Shown here: positions 13,269-24,300 of the stretch, piece after piece
Position numbering within the stretch: position 1 is the stretch's first letter
Layout of the letters: each line of letters starts with the position of its first letter
Source of the DNA: Colletotrichum lupini
Taxonomy: Eukaryota; Ascomycota; Sordariomycetes; Glomerellales; Glomerellaceae
Direction of reading: 5' to 3'
Assembly: GCF_023278565.1 (NCBI RefSeq)
Contig: NC_064675.1
Span: 1,612,001 to 1,676,000, forward strand
DNA length: 64,000 nt
Position numbers and translations under genes: made by a program
Notes under the pieces: generated by a model
Told to the model about the DNA's origin: nothing
What the model saw: the letters and a program-made list of their open reading frames with translations, nothing else
Database searches by the model: none

Positions 13269-14696
13269 TCAATGGGTACACATCAACGGCGCGAATCCAT
13301 CCGTCCACTTCTTAGCACCCATGATAATGACCATCACCGCAAACCCCACCACAACACTACCCAGGCCGTATACGTAAGCATGTCGTCGCCGCAGCGCAGT
13401 CAACTCAGCAACCCACGTCGAGACAGTCGTCAAGCACCCGCAGAACCCGTCCTCAACGCCCTGCAACACCTGGCACCCAACCACACCGCCCAGCCCCGCG
13501 TGCGCCAGGTCCCAACACATACCCAGCACGGCAACGCCTGCAATATTAACCGCAAAGGTACCCATCGGAAACGCCGGCACCCGTGCGTTGAGCAGCAGAC
13601 TGGCGTAAAAGCGCGCGAGACAGCCGAGTGGCGCAAAGACGATGGAGAAGACAACGCGCCCTCGCCAGGCGTCGTGCGGCGGCCAGACGGCGAGGAGGAC
13701 CGCGCCGAGCCAAGCGCCCCAGCCGAAGAGAACAGCGCAGCGGTCCATTACTTTCCGGCCGAGGAGGTAAGGGATTGACGGGGTGATCCCTTCAAGCGCG
13801 ATGGCGAGATGTGCACCGAAGATGAGGGCCGAGAGGCTTAGGGCGACAGTGGCGATGATGATGGCCATCATCGCCATGAAGGACTGCCCTCCGGCCCGCG
13901 GTTCGGGGGTCGCGCCACCTGCGCGAGGAAGATCGTTGATCATGGCGAGAAAGACGTCGCGGATGAAGGAGGAGAAGGAGGTAAAGGACCCGCAGAAGCC
14001 TGTGGAGAGGCCAATGTAGAGCGGTATCGTCTTCTTGGTTGCGAGATGCGCCTTCTTCGCGGCCGCGAGATCGCTGGAGGCGGCGCCGTCGTCTGCCTGC
14101 TCTCCGCGGCGCCGGGCTTTGATGATCTCTCTGTGGTAGTTGGGCGTACCCCATTCCTGCTTGAAGAGCTTGCGGTCTTCGATCAGGAAGCCCATGACCA
14201 GGCTGCCGCCGACGTTGGCCCACAGCACACCAAAGGAGACTGGGGCGCCGGGGTAGAGTGTCAGAGCCTGCAAGCCCAGACGGGCAATCGTGCCGAAAAT
14301 GGCAAAGAAGACGAGGTGTGAGAGTGTATACAACTCCGTGGCCAACCTAGAGACGTGTGCCGTGGGTTTCGAGGTTGTGGTTTCGGGCTCGTCTTGCTCG
14401 TCAGGCGTTGTTGTGTCTTGCATTTCGAGATCGGAGGGCCGCGGAGGCGATCGCATCTCCTCCAGGCTCTCGCCTCTTCCCGGACGATGCCGCCTGGGTT
14501 TATGCGCGACAGGGTCGGCGACCATCTCGTCGAGGTTGCCATAGTCTTCAGGCGCATCGTACCCGACCGATTGCCCGCTTTGTGTATTCTTGCTCTTTGT
14601 ATGGGCCTGCCCACTGGTAGTACCCATCTGGGTGAGATCTTTCTCATCCGCGGCAGCACCGCTGGCGTGCCTTATTTCGTTTCCGCCTTGCATCAC
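13269..14696 (-). CDS. FEX1: Fluoride exporter, two-domain CrcB/FEX type
   Basis: Encodes 475 residues. Eukaryotic FEX proteins export fluoride at the plasma membrane and protect against environmental fluoride. Residues 1-125 are hydrophilic and low-complexity. Two tandem CrcB (Fluc) repeats follow. Repeat 1 carries GFCGSFTSFSSF at about residues 233-244, and repeat 2 carries GFCGCLTTVSTW at about 417-428. These are the Gly/Thr/Ser/Phe pore motifs of the family. Each repeat has about four membrane helices, with a linker helix between them. The start is the first ATG of the frame. A separate 92-codon acidic frame just upstream (14708-14983, minus) might be an unspliced 5' exon, so the N-terminus is less certain than the core. 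It is divergent from the uracil phosphoribosyltransferase gene. Confidence 0.93.
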   Translation of the reverse strand: MMQGGNEIRHASGAAADEKDLTQMGTTSGQAHTKSKNTQSGQSVGYDAPEDYGNLDEMVADPVAHKPRRHRPGRGESLEEMRSPPRPSDLEMQDTTTPDEQDEPETTTSKPTAHVSRLATELYTLSHLVFFAIFGTIARLGLQALTLYPGAPVSFGVLWANVGGSLVMGFLIEDRKLFKQEWGTPNYHREIIKARRRGEQADDGAASSDLAAAKKAHLATKKTIPLYIGLSTGFCGSFTSFSSFIRDVFLAMINDLPRAGGATPEPRAGGQSFMAMMAIIIATVALSLSALIFGAHLAIALEGITPSIPYLLGRKVMDRCAVLFGWGAWLGAVLLAVWPPHDAWRGRVVFSIVFAPLGCLARFYASLLLNARVPAFPMGTFAVNIAGVAVLGMCWDLAHAGLGGVVGCQVLQGVEDGFCGCLTTVSTWVAELTALRRRHAYVYGLGSVVVGFAVMVIIMGAKKWTDGFAPLMCTH

Positions 14697-15658
14697 GAGT
14701 TCCGTCTCTAGATTTCGTCGTCGGCGCGTTTCGATTCATGACCGGAATTCGTGTAGTCTTGTTCGGTATTTAAATCGCGCGGGTCTCGATTAATCAAAAG
14801 ATTGCGGGATCGTGGAAATTCCGGGTAATCGGCAATATCGTCAACGGGAAAAGAAGGTTGATCAGTAGTCGCGTCAACAAAAGATGCCACAAAAACGCCT
14901 GCTGTAGCTGGAACGTCATCCCCAGACAACCTTGTCTTGGCGGCAGAGGCGGATATCTCGGTACTCCCGGTTTTGCTCACCACACACCGCTCACCGATGG
15001 CCCGAGCTCTTTGGTGGGGTCATCCTCACCGAGGAAAGGCGGAGTACACCGAGGCGGTGACATTCCAACTCGATAAGGTAAGTCAGTGCGAGGAGGGATG
15101 GAGGGGCCCAACATCCTGAGCTAAACAGCTTCAGGCAGGACGACAGGTTAAGGACAACAAGTCGGGAAGAAGATGTTACTAATAACTTGCTAGTTGCTAT
15201 CCCCTATATCTCGTCACCCATGCATTGCCAGCTATCTTATGGAAAGGCTCCAACTAAAACATGCATGACGGCGACCTCCGAACGCCTTGCCGGACGCCGG
15301 AGTTGACCTGGTGGCAGCCCCCAGTTGCTCCAAAAAAGGGCGGGCGTTGGGCGTCGGACCTTCAAGGGCTTATCTTATCCAGAGCTTCCCTCCGCATGCA
15401 GGACCCACTCAAGGTACCGGCGCTGATCAGGAGGACAAGGAAGGGACCCCTCCTCCTCCTACTGCCTGCTGGTCTCAGTGGCTCGCTCCGGCCTCCCCAC
15501 CAACCTCTCTCGTCGATATCGACGGTAAACTCCCAATCCTCATTTTCCTTAAATTTGACAATTCCTCCTTTACTTTATTTCATCTGGTCACCGTTCAATG
15601 CTTCAGCGTATTCGTGTCTAATTCCATACTTACGTTTTTACATACCCCCATTTACACC
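14697..15658. promoter_or_regulatory. Divergent intergenic region between FEX and UPRT genes
   Basis: About 960 bp shared by two divergently transcribed genes. The right half, near 15440-15600, is rich in CT runs typical of fungal promoters and 5' leaders. An open minus-strand frame at 14708-14983 lies next to the FEX start and could be part of that gene. No specific operator was recognised. Confidence 0.4.
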
Positions 15659-16495
15659 ATGTCTTCCTCAACACCCGAGCTCCCTGCCAACGTGCACGTC
15701 TCCCAGCACCCCTGTCTCCGGGCGAAGCTGTCCCAATTGCGGTCCCAGTCGACGCCGGCGAAAGAGGTGAAGACGCTGGTGCATGATATTGCGTTGATGG
15801 TAGCATACGAGGCCCTCGGCGCCTCCACAAAAGCGACAGATGGATCAAAGGTAATTATCCCTTCTTCCAAAGCTATTTCGTGTTACAATAAAGCGCCAGG
15901 ACTGACACTCCTCGCCCAGGATTCTACCCCGCTAGGATTCGACTTCACATCAACCACAATCTCCCCCTCCAGCCTCTGCCTCGTCCCCATTCTGCGATCA
16001 GGCCTCGGCATGGTAGAAGGCAACTACCCCTCCAACACCAGACATCTATTGTTCAACCTGAAGCTCAGAACTAACACATCAACAACAGCCGTCCAAACCA
16101 TCCTCCCCACGCCCGTAGCAGTCCATCACCTAGGCCTCTACCGCGAACCCTCGACCCTCGAGCCCGTAGAATACTACAACAATCTCCCCAACCACGTTTC
16201 CCCCGACGGCTCCAACGCCGGCGCCTCCGAGCTCGCCATCGTCCTTGACCCTGTCATCGCCACCGGCGGCACCTGCGCCGCCGCCATCCAGACCCTCCGT
16301 GAGTGGGGCGTCAAGCGCATCGTGGTCCTCTCCGTCATTGGCGCCGCCGAGGGCGTCAAGCGCGCCGCGAGCGAGTGGGCCGACGCGACGGACATTTACA
16401 TTGCTGGCGTGGACGCCGAGTTGACGGACAAGGGCATGCTAAAGCCCGGTGTAGGTGATGTTGGTGATCGGTTGTTCCTTACTATTGGAAAATAA
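15659..16495 (+). CDS. Uracil phosphoribosyltransferase
   Basis: Spliced product 232 residues; exons 15659-15850, 15920-16019 and 16089-16495. It converts uracil plus PRPP to UMP in cytosolic pyrimidine salvage. Recognisable UPRT blocks are VPILRSGLGMVE (about 86-97), HHLGLYREPSTLEPVEYY (110-127), the PRPP-binding loop VLDPVIATGGT (149-159) and the C-terminal PGVGDVGDRLF. It resembles bacterial-type UPRTs as closely as yeast Fur1. Intron 1 is GT..AG with branch CTGAC. Intron 2 fits a GC donor (GAAG then GCAACT) with branch CTAAC and AG; removing it joins GMVE to AVQTILP exactly as in the family. Both introns are 69 bp and free of stops, so the frame also reads through unspliced. Start chosen at the ATG giving MSSSTPEL, where family similarity begins. 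Confidence 0.9.
   Translation: MSSSTPELPANVHVSQHPCLRAKLSQLRSQSTPAKEVKTLVHDIALMVAYEALGASTKATDGSKVIIPSSKAISCYNKAPGLTLLAQDSTPLGFDFTSTTISPSSLCLVPILRSGLGMVEGNYPSNTRHLLFNLKLRTNTSTTAVQTILPTPVAVHHLGLYREPSTLEPVEYYNNLPNHVSPDGSNAGASELAIVLDPVIATGGTCAAAIQTLREWGVKRIVVLSVIGAAEGVKRAASEWADATDIYIAGVDAELTDKGMLKPGVGDVGDRLFLTIGK
15851..15919 (+). other. UPRT intron 1
   Basis: Donor AAG then GTAATT, branch ACTGACA and acceptor CCCAG. Phase 0, 69 bp. Family alignment has no counterpart for the 23 residues it would encode. Confidence 0.8.
16020..16088 (+). other. UPRT intron 2, inferred GC-AG type
   Basis: The only splice that restores the conserved GLGMV(D/E)xV block in frame uses donor GAAG then GCAACT, with branch ACTAAC and acceptor CAACAG. 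A GT donor at 16013 would shift the frame. Phase 1, 69 bp. Confidence 0.75.
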
Positions 16496-16719
16496 ATGAA
16501 AAAGGGGGCCGGATTGCTGCTACCTGAGACGGGTAGGATGACGGCGAGTGTGTGATTGGGCTTGCTCATCTAGCCTTGGATATCAAATCACCTCATAGAT
16601 TGGTCATGAATGGCACCTCATAGACAGGTTTCTGTATGCTGGGATTGATACTAAAGTGTCATCTATCCTGGGTATAACAAGCAATTCATCCATCGTCGGA
16701 CCCAATACCGTCATTTCTC

Positions 16720-19700
16720 TCATACTCGCGTATACTTCTCCTCGTCCAGCAACGTCTTTTCTCGCCAGCAATCTTCAACCCATTCCGCAGTCACGATGTG
16801 TGGAATCTTACGCCTATGACTGACTTCCTCCCGCATAGCAGCGGCCGCGTCTTTCCGCCGGCTGCCGTCTCCTACCACAACCACGTGCGTAGTCTCCGTG
16901 TCTTCGGCATCGCTGATCAAGCGTGCGCCGCCAAAGGTCAGATAGTTCCTAAGCTTCAACATCTTGATCTCGTCCTCATCACATTCTTCTTGAACGTTGA
17001 CTAGGTGAACGGCGCAACGATGAAACATTGATCCCTTCATTGGGCCTACCCCGCGTCCACGCTCCTCAAGCTGATTGAGAAATTGTGTCTTGTTAAAAGA
17101 CTCCGTATCGGGTTCTTTCTTCGGCATCATATTGAGAACTTCGCGCAGCTCAACAAGACTGATGTCGCGGGCGTAGCTGTCCCCATACATATCTGTGTTC
17201 TGCAGTGCAACAGTTTTGAGAGCTTCCGTCGCATGCAATAAGTGTCGCTCTTCGTAGGGAAGCAGCAGAGATTCATCAGCCTGTTCTAGACAGTCTTGAA
17301 TCCACTTTGGCCTAACGATGTCGACGCCGTTGCCCTTTTGCCCCTCCTTGACTAGACTCGCTACCTTGACGACGTTCTTGTCCGCTAAGAGAATCATACC
17401 AGACTGCGGGACAGCCCGCTGCGAGACCTGGCCGCCGTTTTCCTTGATAAGGGTCTCGAGCTGTGCCTTGGTCTTCTTGAACGGCTTGAGCGACTCCGAC
17501 AGGACGCAGAACTCGAGGCCCTCGAATATCTTGGACTTATCTGCCTGGAACTGCGCAGGCATGTTCTCCGTCCCGGCGATGACGACCTCGCGCTTGACGC
17601 GCTTTACTGACTTGCGTTTGCGGTTCTCGACGCTCATGGTCTTTTCTTTGGCCTCTGCCTCCACGCGTCGCCGTAGGTCCAGGAACTCTTGCACGCTGAG
17701 GCCCTCGTCCCAGTTCTTGTCGGTTCTCAGCTTGCGGAAGCGGGGGAATCGCAAGGTGAAGCCGAGGGAGAACTGGTCCGAGTTGCCGATGCTCGCGGCC
17801 TTGGCCTCCACGACGACAGAGTCGCTGGGTCGGATCCAGACATCCGGCCTTTCGAACTGACGGTCGCCGCCGGCGAGCTCGATGTATTCCACGGGGGGCT
17901 TTTTCGGGTCCCACGTGGTCCATTTCCCGTCCGTCCGATGCCTGATCTCCGCATAGTCGGCAGCTGTGAAGCCGCCGCCGACTTTGAAGAAACTGAAGCA
18001 TTTCTCGGGGTTTGCACCAGCGTGGATATGGTTTTCGCTAACACGCAGACCGCACAAGAAGCTGGAGATGGCGCCACCCCTGTGTCCGGAGCCGTAGTAG
18101 CCGCCAATAACGACACAATCCAACGACTCTCCGAACTCGGACATGTACTCCGGCTTGACTTTCAGCCAGTCGTCATTGCGGCTGTTGAGTCTGTACATTG
18201 ACCTCGGATTCTTGAGGACCAAGCCCTCTGATGCCTCGGCGACGACCTTGCGGAGGAGCGGCTCGATGGCCTCGGGTGTCGTCGCAGACTCATACTCGTG
18301 GATCTCCAGTCTCCTATGAACACCCTTCACAGCCTTTTCTAGGGCACGGTGACGATCCCGCAGCGTGTACTGGGTCAGGGGCTGATCGTTCAGTAGGAGG
18401 ATGTCGAAGACGCGGTAAAGCGGTCGCGGCCCTGTGTTGTTGTAGGGGTTATTCTGCTCGGCTAGAGCGGCTGTTTTGAGGGTGCCGAACGGCATGATCT
18501 TGTCGACTTCCGGGTCCCAAGTAATCATCTCTCCATCTAGAATGACGTTGCGGACTCCTTCGGAAAAAGCATTCGCCAGATGGCGAGTCAGAGCTCCCTT
18601 CTCGTCTTTCAATCCGTTACCGTAGAGGTAGGTGTAATCTTTCGCCTTGCGAGACCAGAAGCAGAATCGCAGCCCTCCCGGAACGCTCGGGTCTTCGGCC
18701 ACGTGCATCTGCATGCGCTCACCGTCTAGCTTTTCCTCGATCCAGAACTCGGGATCCTCCTCTGTAGTCCGGAGGTAATCGACCATCTTCTGGAAGGAAG
18801 ATGGCATCTGGAACTGTGCCAGCTGGGGCTGGAAACATTCCATAAGGGTGACACCCGTATCCTCCTGCTCCAGACGTATCCTCGGGTCAAAAAGCTCCCA
18901 GCAAACGCGTCGCAGACTCGACGACACGCTAAACAGGGCTTCGCCATCCGGATGCCACAGATCGAGAAAGGTCCGCTCGGTCGCGCCGACCTTCATCTGC
19001 TTGAGCACGATGCGGATCAACCACATAAGTTCTTCTGCATTCATGCGCTCGTAGAAGATTTCAAAGACCTCCAGGTTCTCCAGCTCTCCCGTCGACGCAG
19101 CGAGTTTGTCCAGCAACTCATTGACCTCGGCAATCGTCATGTCGCCGACCTCTGTCCGCATCGGCCGCTTAGAGAGGACCTCGAAGCACCGGCCCGCAAA
19201 GTCGCCAGCCAGTCTAGAGAAGGTAGTCTGACCCGGCAACTTCCAGTGAAGGAGGTTGTGGCCGTCTTCCGAGTTCTTGTCGATCTTCATAAGCTTGACG
19301 AGGAGTTTGCCAATAGCATTCTCCTTCAGGCCGTAGACGCCGCGATCCCGATCCTTGTCGGGCAGGATGAGTCGCAAAGCCGGGTAGATGTCGTTTCCCA
19401 CCTCGTTTCGCCATCTGGAAATAAAGCGCTCAATGAGGTGCCGTCTCTGTTCCTGCGGCGATAGCTTGTGTGGTCCGTGGGGCCCCTTTTTGCTGCGAGG
19501 TGGGCCGCGACCGACTGGTTGCTTCTTGTTCTCGTTCAAAGGATTGAAGAGGCTTTGGAAGAGTTCCGAAAAGCGCATCGTTTTTGAATGATTGCGTGGG
19601 CGATTTGGGTACCTGCAGGGCCGTGTCAGCTCCCAGGCCAAGGAAGGGTAGAAAGAAGACTCACTTCTCGTCCAATTCTTCGAGTGTGGTTCCTCCGATA

Positions 19701-19768
19701 GCATACTGCCTCTCTTCCTCATCAATCGCTGCCGCGTCTGGCGACTTTTGTCGCTTGCGCTGGCTCAT
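16720..19768 (-). CDS. LIG4: DNA ligase IV (non-homologous end joining)
   Basis: Spliced product 998 residues; exons 19665-19768 and 16720-19612. It is the ATP-dependent ligase that seals double-strand breaks in non-homologous end joining, in the nucleus with Xrcc4/Lif1. Exon 1 encodes MSQRKRQKSPDAAAIDEEE, and the splice joins LEELDEK to YPNRPRNHSK, a junction typical of fungal orthologs. Domains in order: N-terminal DNA-binding domain (about 50-280); nucleotidyltransferase with active-site motif EEKLDGER, the AMP-accepting Lys at about residue 329; OB domain to about 640; two BRCT domains (about 700-800 and 900-998) around the XRCC4-binding linker. The 52-bp intron (19613-19664) is GT..AG. 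Length and motifs are complete. It is convergent with the UPRT gene, 224 bp between stops. Confidence 0.96.
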
Positions 19769-20345
19769 GATGGGCAATTCACTGCTTGAACTGGCAAGAG
19801 AATTGGGAGCCGTTGGCGACGGAGAATTGGTGATGATTCAGTGGGAAAGTTTGCGTTGTAGATGTTATCAGGCGAAATTGAATATAACCAGTTGATTGTG
19901 CATGGAATAGCTGGGTGGCATCGCAACGGACCCCGTCACATTGAGGGCCTTGAGGACTTATACCCTTCAATTGCGGCTTACCTGAGGCCGTTGAAGTTCA
20001 ACGGTGGAGCGGTTGCCTTGGGGATGCTGCCTGGAGGTGGATGCATCAGAGCGGGTGGTAGTGCGGGGCACTCGTCCAGTGAGAAACCTCGCCTAATTGC
20101 ATCAAGAACATGCATCAGCAAAACAGGAAGACATCACTTTTGTTTTCTTCAATACGACCATCGGCATCGAATTCAGGGACACATGTTGATTAAGAGCGAG
20201 ATATTAAGCGGGATCTCTACCTTTATTCTTGCTACTTCATGATATACGTCAATCATATCATCTATCGTTCCATGATTATGTTAAGCGCATAGTTGACCCT
20301 GCCATCAAAGGCAACGCCATGCGCTGAAGTCGGGTTGGGGCAAGC
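19769..20345. other. Intergenic region upstream of LIG4
   Basis: 577 bp holding the LIG4 promoter and, at the far end, the 3' untranslated region of the BIM1-like gene. No additional gene, repeat or clear regulatory motif seen. Confidence 0.5.
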
Positions 20346-21370
20346 TTAGTGCTGGGGACGGCTGTTGACGGAAGAAGTGTCACTGATAGCCTTCTCGGCA
20401 TCCCAGCGCTGCTGCATGGGCTCAGTAACAGCCTCCTTCTTGGCAGCCTTCTTGCGCCAGAAGAAGAATCCAGCAAGGGCGAGCAGGGAGACACCAGCAA
20501 TGGAACCGACAGCGGCACCAGCGATAGCGCCCTTGGAGAGACCAGAGCTCTTGGATTCGCCGGTGGCGGTGAAGTCGGCAGCGGTGTGCGGGGTGTTGCC
20601 GCCCGAGTCGGTGGTGGTGACGTTGACGGTGGTGTCGACGTCGACGTCGGGGTCGCTGACGGTGGCGTTGAAGCAGGGGATGGAGGCGGCAAAGACCTCG
20701 ACGAAGGTGACGTCGGCGCAGGCGTAGTAGGTCTCGCGCTTGGACTCGTCCTGGTCAAAGTTGGAGACGTAGAGCATGCGGTAGGTCGCGTTGGAACCGG
20801 CGGCGGTTCCTGATGGCGCGCTGGGGACCGCCACGCAGGTGTGGCCGAGGTCGAGGCTGCCGACCTCGCTGGGGCCGAGGAAGGTCTCGAAGTCGGAGAC
20901 GGACTTGGGGTCTGTTTGTGTGGTGGATGTTAGGTATATGTTTCCAAGGCGAAGGGTGGAAGAAAGAAGGGCGTTGTATTTGCACGTACCGTTCTCGTAG
21001 GAGACACTGAGGTGGACGGAGCGGGTAATGTCCTGGGTCACAAGGGCAAGCTTGCCGTTCACTACGTTGGTTCGATGTTAGAGTTGTCCGAGTCTCCGCA
21101 GGATATGTCGACTTACTGAGAGGGAACTCGGTGCGGACACCGGGGCCGTTGGTGGATCCGCAAGGGGCCGTGTTGTCGGCGTCGGCAGACCACTCACGGT
21201 CTGGGGGCCTGATGGTATTCTGGTTAGCTGCCGATCTTCGTTGAAGCCTGCGAGATGCAGTGGAGAAGATATGCTTACCAGAGGAAAGCGGCCGGGCCCA
21301 TGTTGTCGGCGCCCATGACGTTGCCCAGCAGCATGCTGCCGAACAAAGCGACTGACTTGGCAGAGACCAT
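20346..21370 (-). CDS. BIM1-like (X325) extracellular protein with C-terminal membrane anchor
   Basis: Spliced product 273 residues; exons 21279-21370, 21117-21208, 20990-21061 and 20346-20911, with introns of 70, 55 and 78 bp, all GT..AG with CTAAC-type branch sites. A signal peptide covers about residues 1-20 (MVSAKSVALFGSMLLGNVMG). The mature protein has the layout of the LPMO-like copper-binding BIM1/X325 family: MGPAAFLWPPDREWS near the N-terminus, then four spaced cysteines in APCGS, GHTCVAV, YYACADVTF and SIPCFNA. A Ser/Thr/Gly linker follows, then one transmembrane helix (GAIAGAAVGSIAGVSLLALA) and a basic cytosolic tail of about 40 residues. Relatives bind copper or act at the cell surface. 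The exact role is not known from sequence, and the family N-terminal His is not visible. Confidence 0.82.
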
Positions 21371-24300
21371 CTTGAAGGTGATGAGAACCTTCTGGAAATG
21401 AAGCTCAACTTGACGAGTTGTCTGAGAAGGGGGAGGTCTGGTCTCAGAGAGCAAGGCTCGAGGCTCGAAGGATCACAAGGTTTGCGAAGAAACTTGTGAT
21501 GGGGGAGTGACTTGGGAGAGAGAAAAGAAAAAAACTCAAGTAGCGGGATATGCGGCCCTCAATATATGCCTGCGCCAATTCTTGTTTCTCGCTCTTTGTG
21601 ATCTTCTACTACGGATCTAACCCAACACCTGGGCGCCGAGCCCCAGCCAACCGCTTTCCATGCCGAGGAGAACCAAAACACCAAAAACGTAAGGTAACCT
21701 CCAGCCGGCGGGCTCATCCGCCAAGGTCGCGCTGAGCCGACCAAACCGGGTGCCAACAACCCTGGCATTTTGATCGCGACGATGTGCCCTGGTCCATGGC
21801 GTGCGGTGTGCCTGACTGTAGCGGCCCACAGCTCGTGTGGTTGGCCCACCCGAGAGAGTTATCTGATGGGATCGCACTGGGCCCAAGGCGCTCAGAAGCC
21901 CCGCAACGTTGTTTGGACTTTGTTCCTCTCTGGGTTATTTAGTTGGTTGGAACCTGGCAAAGAGACTCAAAAGTTCGCCAGGGGCGGAAAGATGGGTGAG
22001 CGTGGGCCAGGTCGGGTGTAGATGGCTCCACTACGAGCGGACATGGCTTCATATTATCTGATCATCTGATAAGATGGGCGCCCATCTCCTCATTGGCCAA
22101 ATACATCCTCTCTGCATCACTAGTGCCCTCTCGGCGCCGTGGGACCGGCATCCACTTCCAGAACGACCAACGGGCACTAAGGGCCCAGCGTCTCTATCGC
22201 TGGGTAAGGTGCCACGGTGCTAGCTGGGTTTTCGTTCCCTCGGCGGCTCTCGTATTTGCCCCGGCTTCTTGACAACGGCAAACTCTTTTCAGTGTGTGAG
22301 TATCACTGATGGGTGTCGTGAAAGAGGCAACGGTTGTCCGCACGAGGTGGCAGCCCGTCTAGGGTGGTCGGTCTTGGCGATCACCCGCTTTCGAGGAACT
22401 GGGTTACAGACGAACGAATCCGAGTTCGTCCAAGAATTAAACTCGGCCTCCGAAGGCCCCATCGCCGCAACGTCGGCGATAGCCCGGTGGCATGAGACCC
22501 TGCCTTTCTCCACGACTGTCTAACAGATTCTCAGCGAGACCGGAAATTGGGCAGACTTTTTCGTTGTCTGGCTGGTCTGTGAGACTGGGACCGTTAGTCA
22601 AACAACTCTGAAGAGCGGGCTGGATCGCGTTCGGTTCTGGCTTTCCGGATTCTCCCCAGTTTTCTGATGAACACGATGCAGTATCCGTACCTGAACGGTT
22701 ACTTTGGCTCGTTCCCGCGGAGGATCGGCGCGGGTTTACGATTTGTGAGTTCGGTTGGCATGTGAATTGTTCGTTCGGTCTTTGAACGATCACTTCCACA
22801 AAGGCGCCATGTCAACTTGCTCGGCTGCGGTGAAGTTTCAATCAGAGCACAGCAAATCCTGTCACAGAGTACATTCACAGTCCGGAGATCGAGCAAGCTG
22901 GAGCCTCGCGAAAAACTGGAATTTCCCAACCGTAGCCTACTTTTCTTCCTACAAATTCGAACTCTCATTGATGGAGATGGGTGGCAACAGCTTCGGCGCG
23001 CCGCGCAAAGAACCAGCGTGATCCGACACCATCCGGCGGGATATCCGGAATCAAGTACTCACAACCCATCCAGCTCCGCTCCAGAAATATCGATAGTCCC
23101 TCCCTAGCCGTTCTTCATCGTACCCTAAAAGTCTTGTCAGCCATCACGCCCTTGAAAATTCCGCCACCGCCCCGCCTCAGTCTCGACTCCTAGGGCTGCC
23201 GGACTTGCGACTGTGCTGTCGTTCACATCCAGAGAACCCCCATGAGGTGACTTGGCCCGATGCCGAGCAAACGGCTGGTACTTAGATGGTGGGATGGGCC
23301 ATTGTCCGCTCTGAATCAGGCGTCTTGTGTGGCCGGATTCTCGGGCCAATGCCCTGGTTCAGTAGCCCATGCTGTCTGCCACGACCGTGGCAAGCCCTTC
23401 GCCGGTCACGAATACTGGGGTTCTTTGTTCTGGTAAAGCTTGTAGTCAAGCCCGCGCGCGGATATGTCGGCACAGCGTGTCATTGTGTGAGACGATATGA
23501 CTCCCATCCTCTTGAGTTCCGCGTCAATTGTAGTACAAAGCAAGTTGAGAAAGAGAGGTGCATTTTATGGAAATTGGTACTTGAAATTCAATTATTCTGC
23601 CAGTAGCCCGCTCAAGAGGTCACCCTCGCCATTAGGATTCAACTATGAACGAGGTGCCTCACACTTGCCCGAGGAAGCAGCGATGATTTCACCTCACACC
23701 ACAGCCAATAACTAGATTTGACATACTTAATGAGCTCTACTCCCATCACGTAACGTAGTCTTTGAACCAGGCTGAATGACTAACCATAAATACGGCTCTC
23801 TTGTTCGGCCCAGCCCGGGAAAGAGGAGACTTGCATTCTCTAAGTCCATTGCCAAGGTGTGATATCGGAGACACGCACCGGCAAAGTCATTCCAGCCACC
23901 TATGGATTCCCCAGAGGGACTTTTGCGCATGATCTCATTGGTACAGAATTTAAGCCAAGAGCAATGCAGGATCCGTTGCGAGAACAACCCTGGTATAGGT
24001 TTTCATGTGCCAGCTGAGGTGGGCTGAGATCTGCCAGGGATTCCACCTTTTCCTCGTCCAAGGACAAATAGATACCTCGTGACTAGGCCATTTTATTTTC
24101 ACATCTACCGACAATCTTCCTTACTATATGTGTTTGAGATGGGAAAGAGATACCACGTCTTCGCAACATGATGTTGAGGTGAATTGACAAACCTTCAAAT
24201 GTATGATGTGCCAACGAAATCGTCCTCAAGAACAACGAAGCCATGAGAGCCATAGTAAGTAAAACTTACGGAGCCAATCATGATCACTTTAGATGTTCCA

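Noticed and set aside
16013..16088. GT donor at 16013 for UPRT intron 2
   Set aside because: Splicing there shifts the downstream frame; only the GC donor at 16020 keeps the enzyme in frame and fits the family alignment.
17318..18201. Plus-strand open frames inside DNA ligase IV
   Set aside because: Antisense shadows of a clearly conserved coding exon.
20349..20813. Gly/Val-rich plus-strand frame opposite the BIM1-like gene
   Set aside because: Antisense of the Thr/Asp/Ser-rich linker; no independent support.
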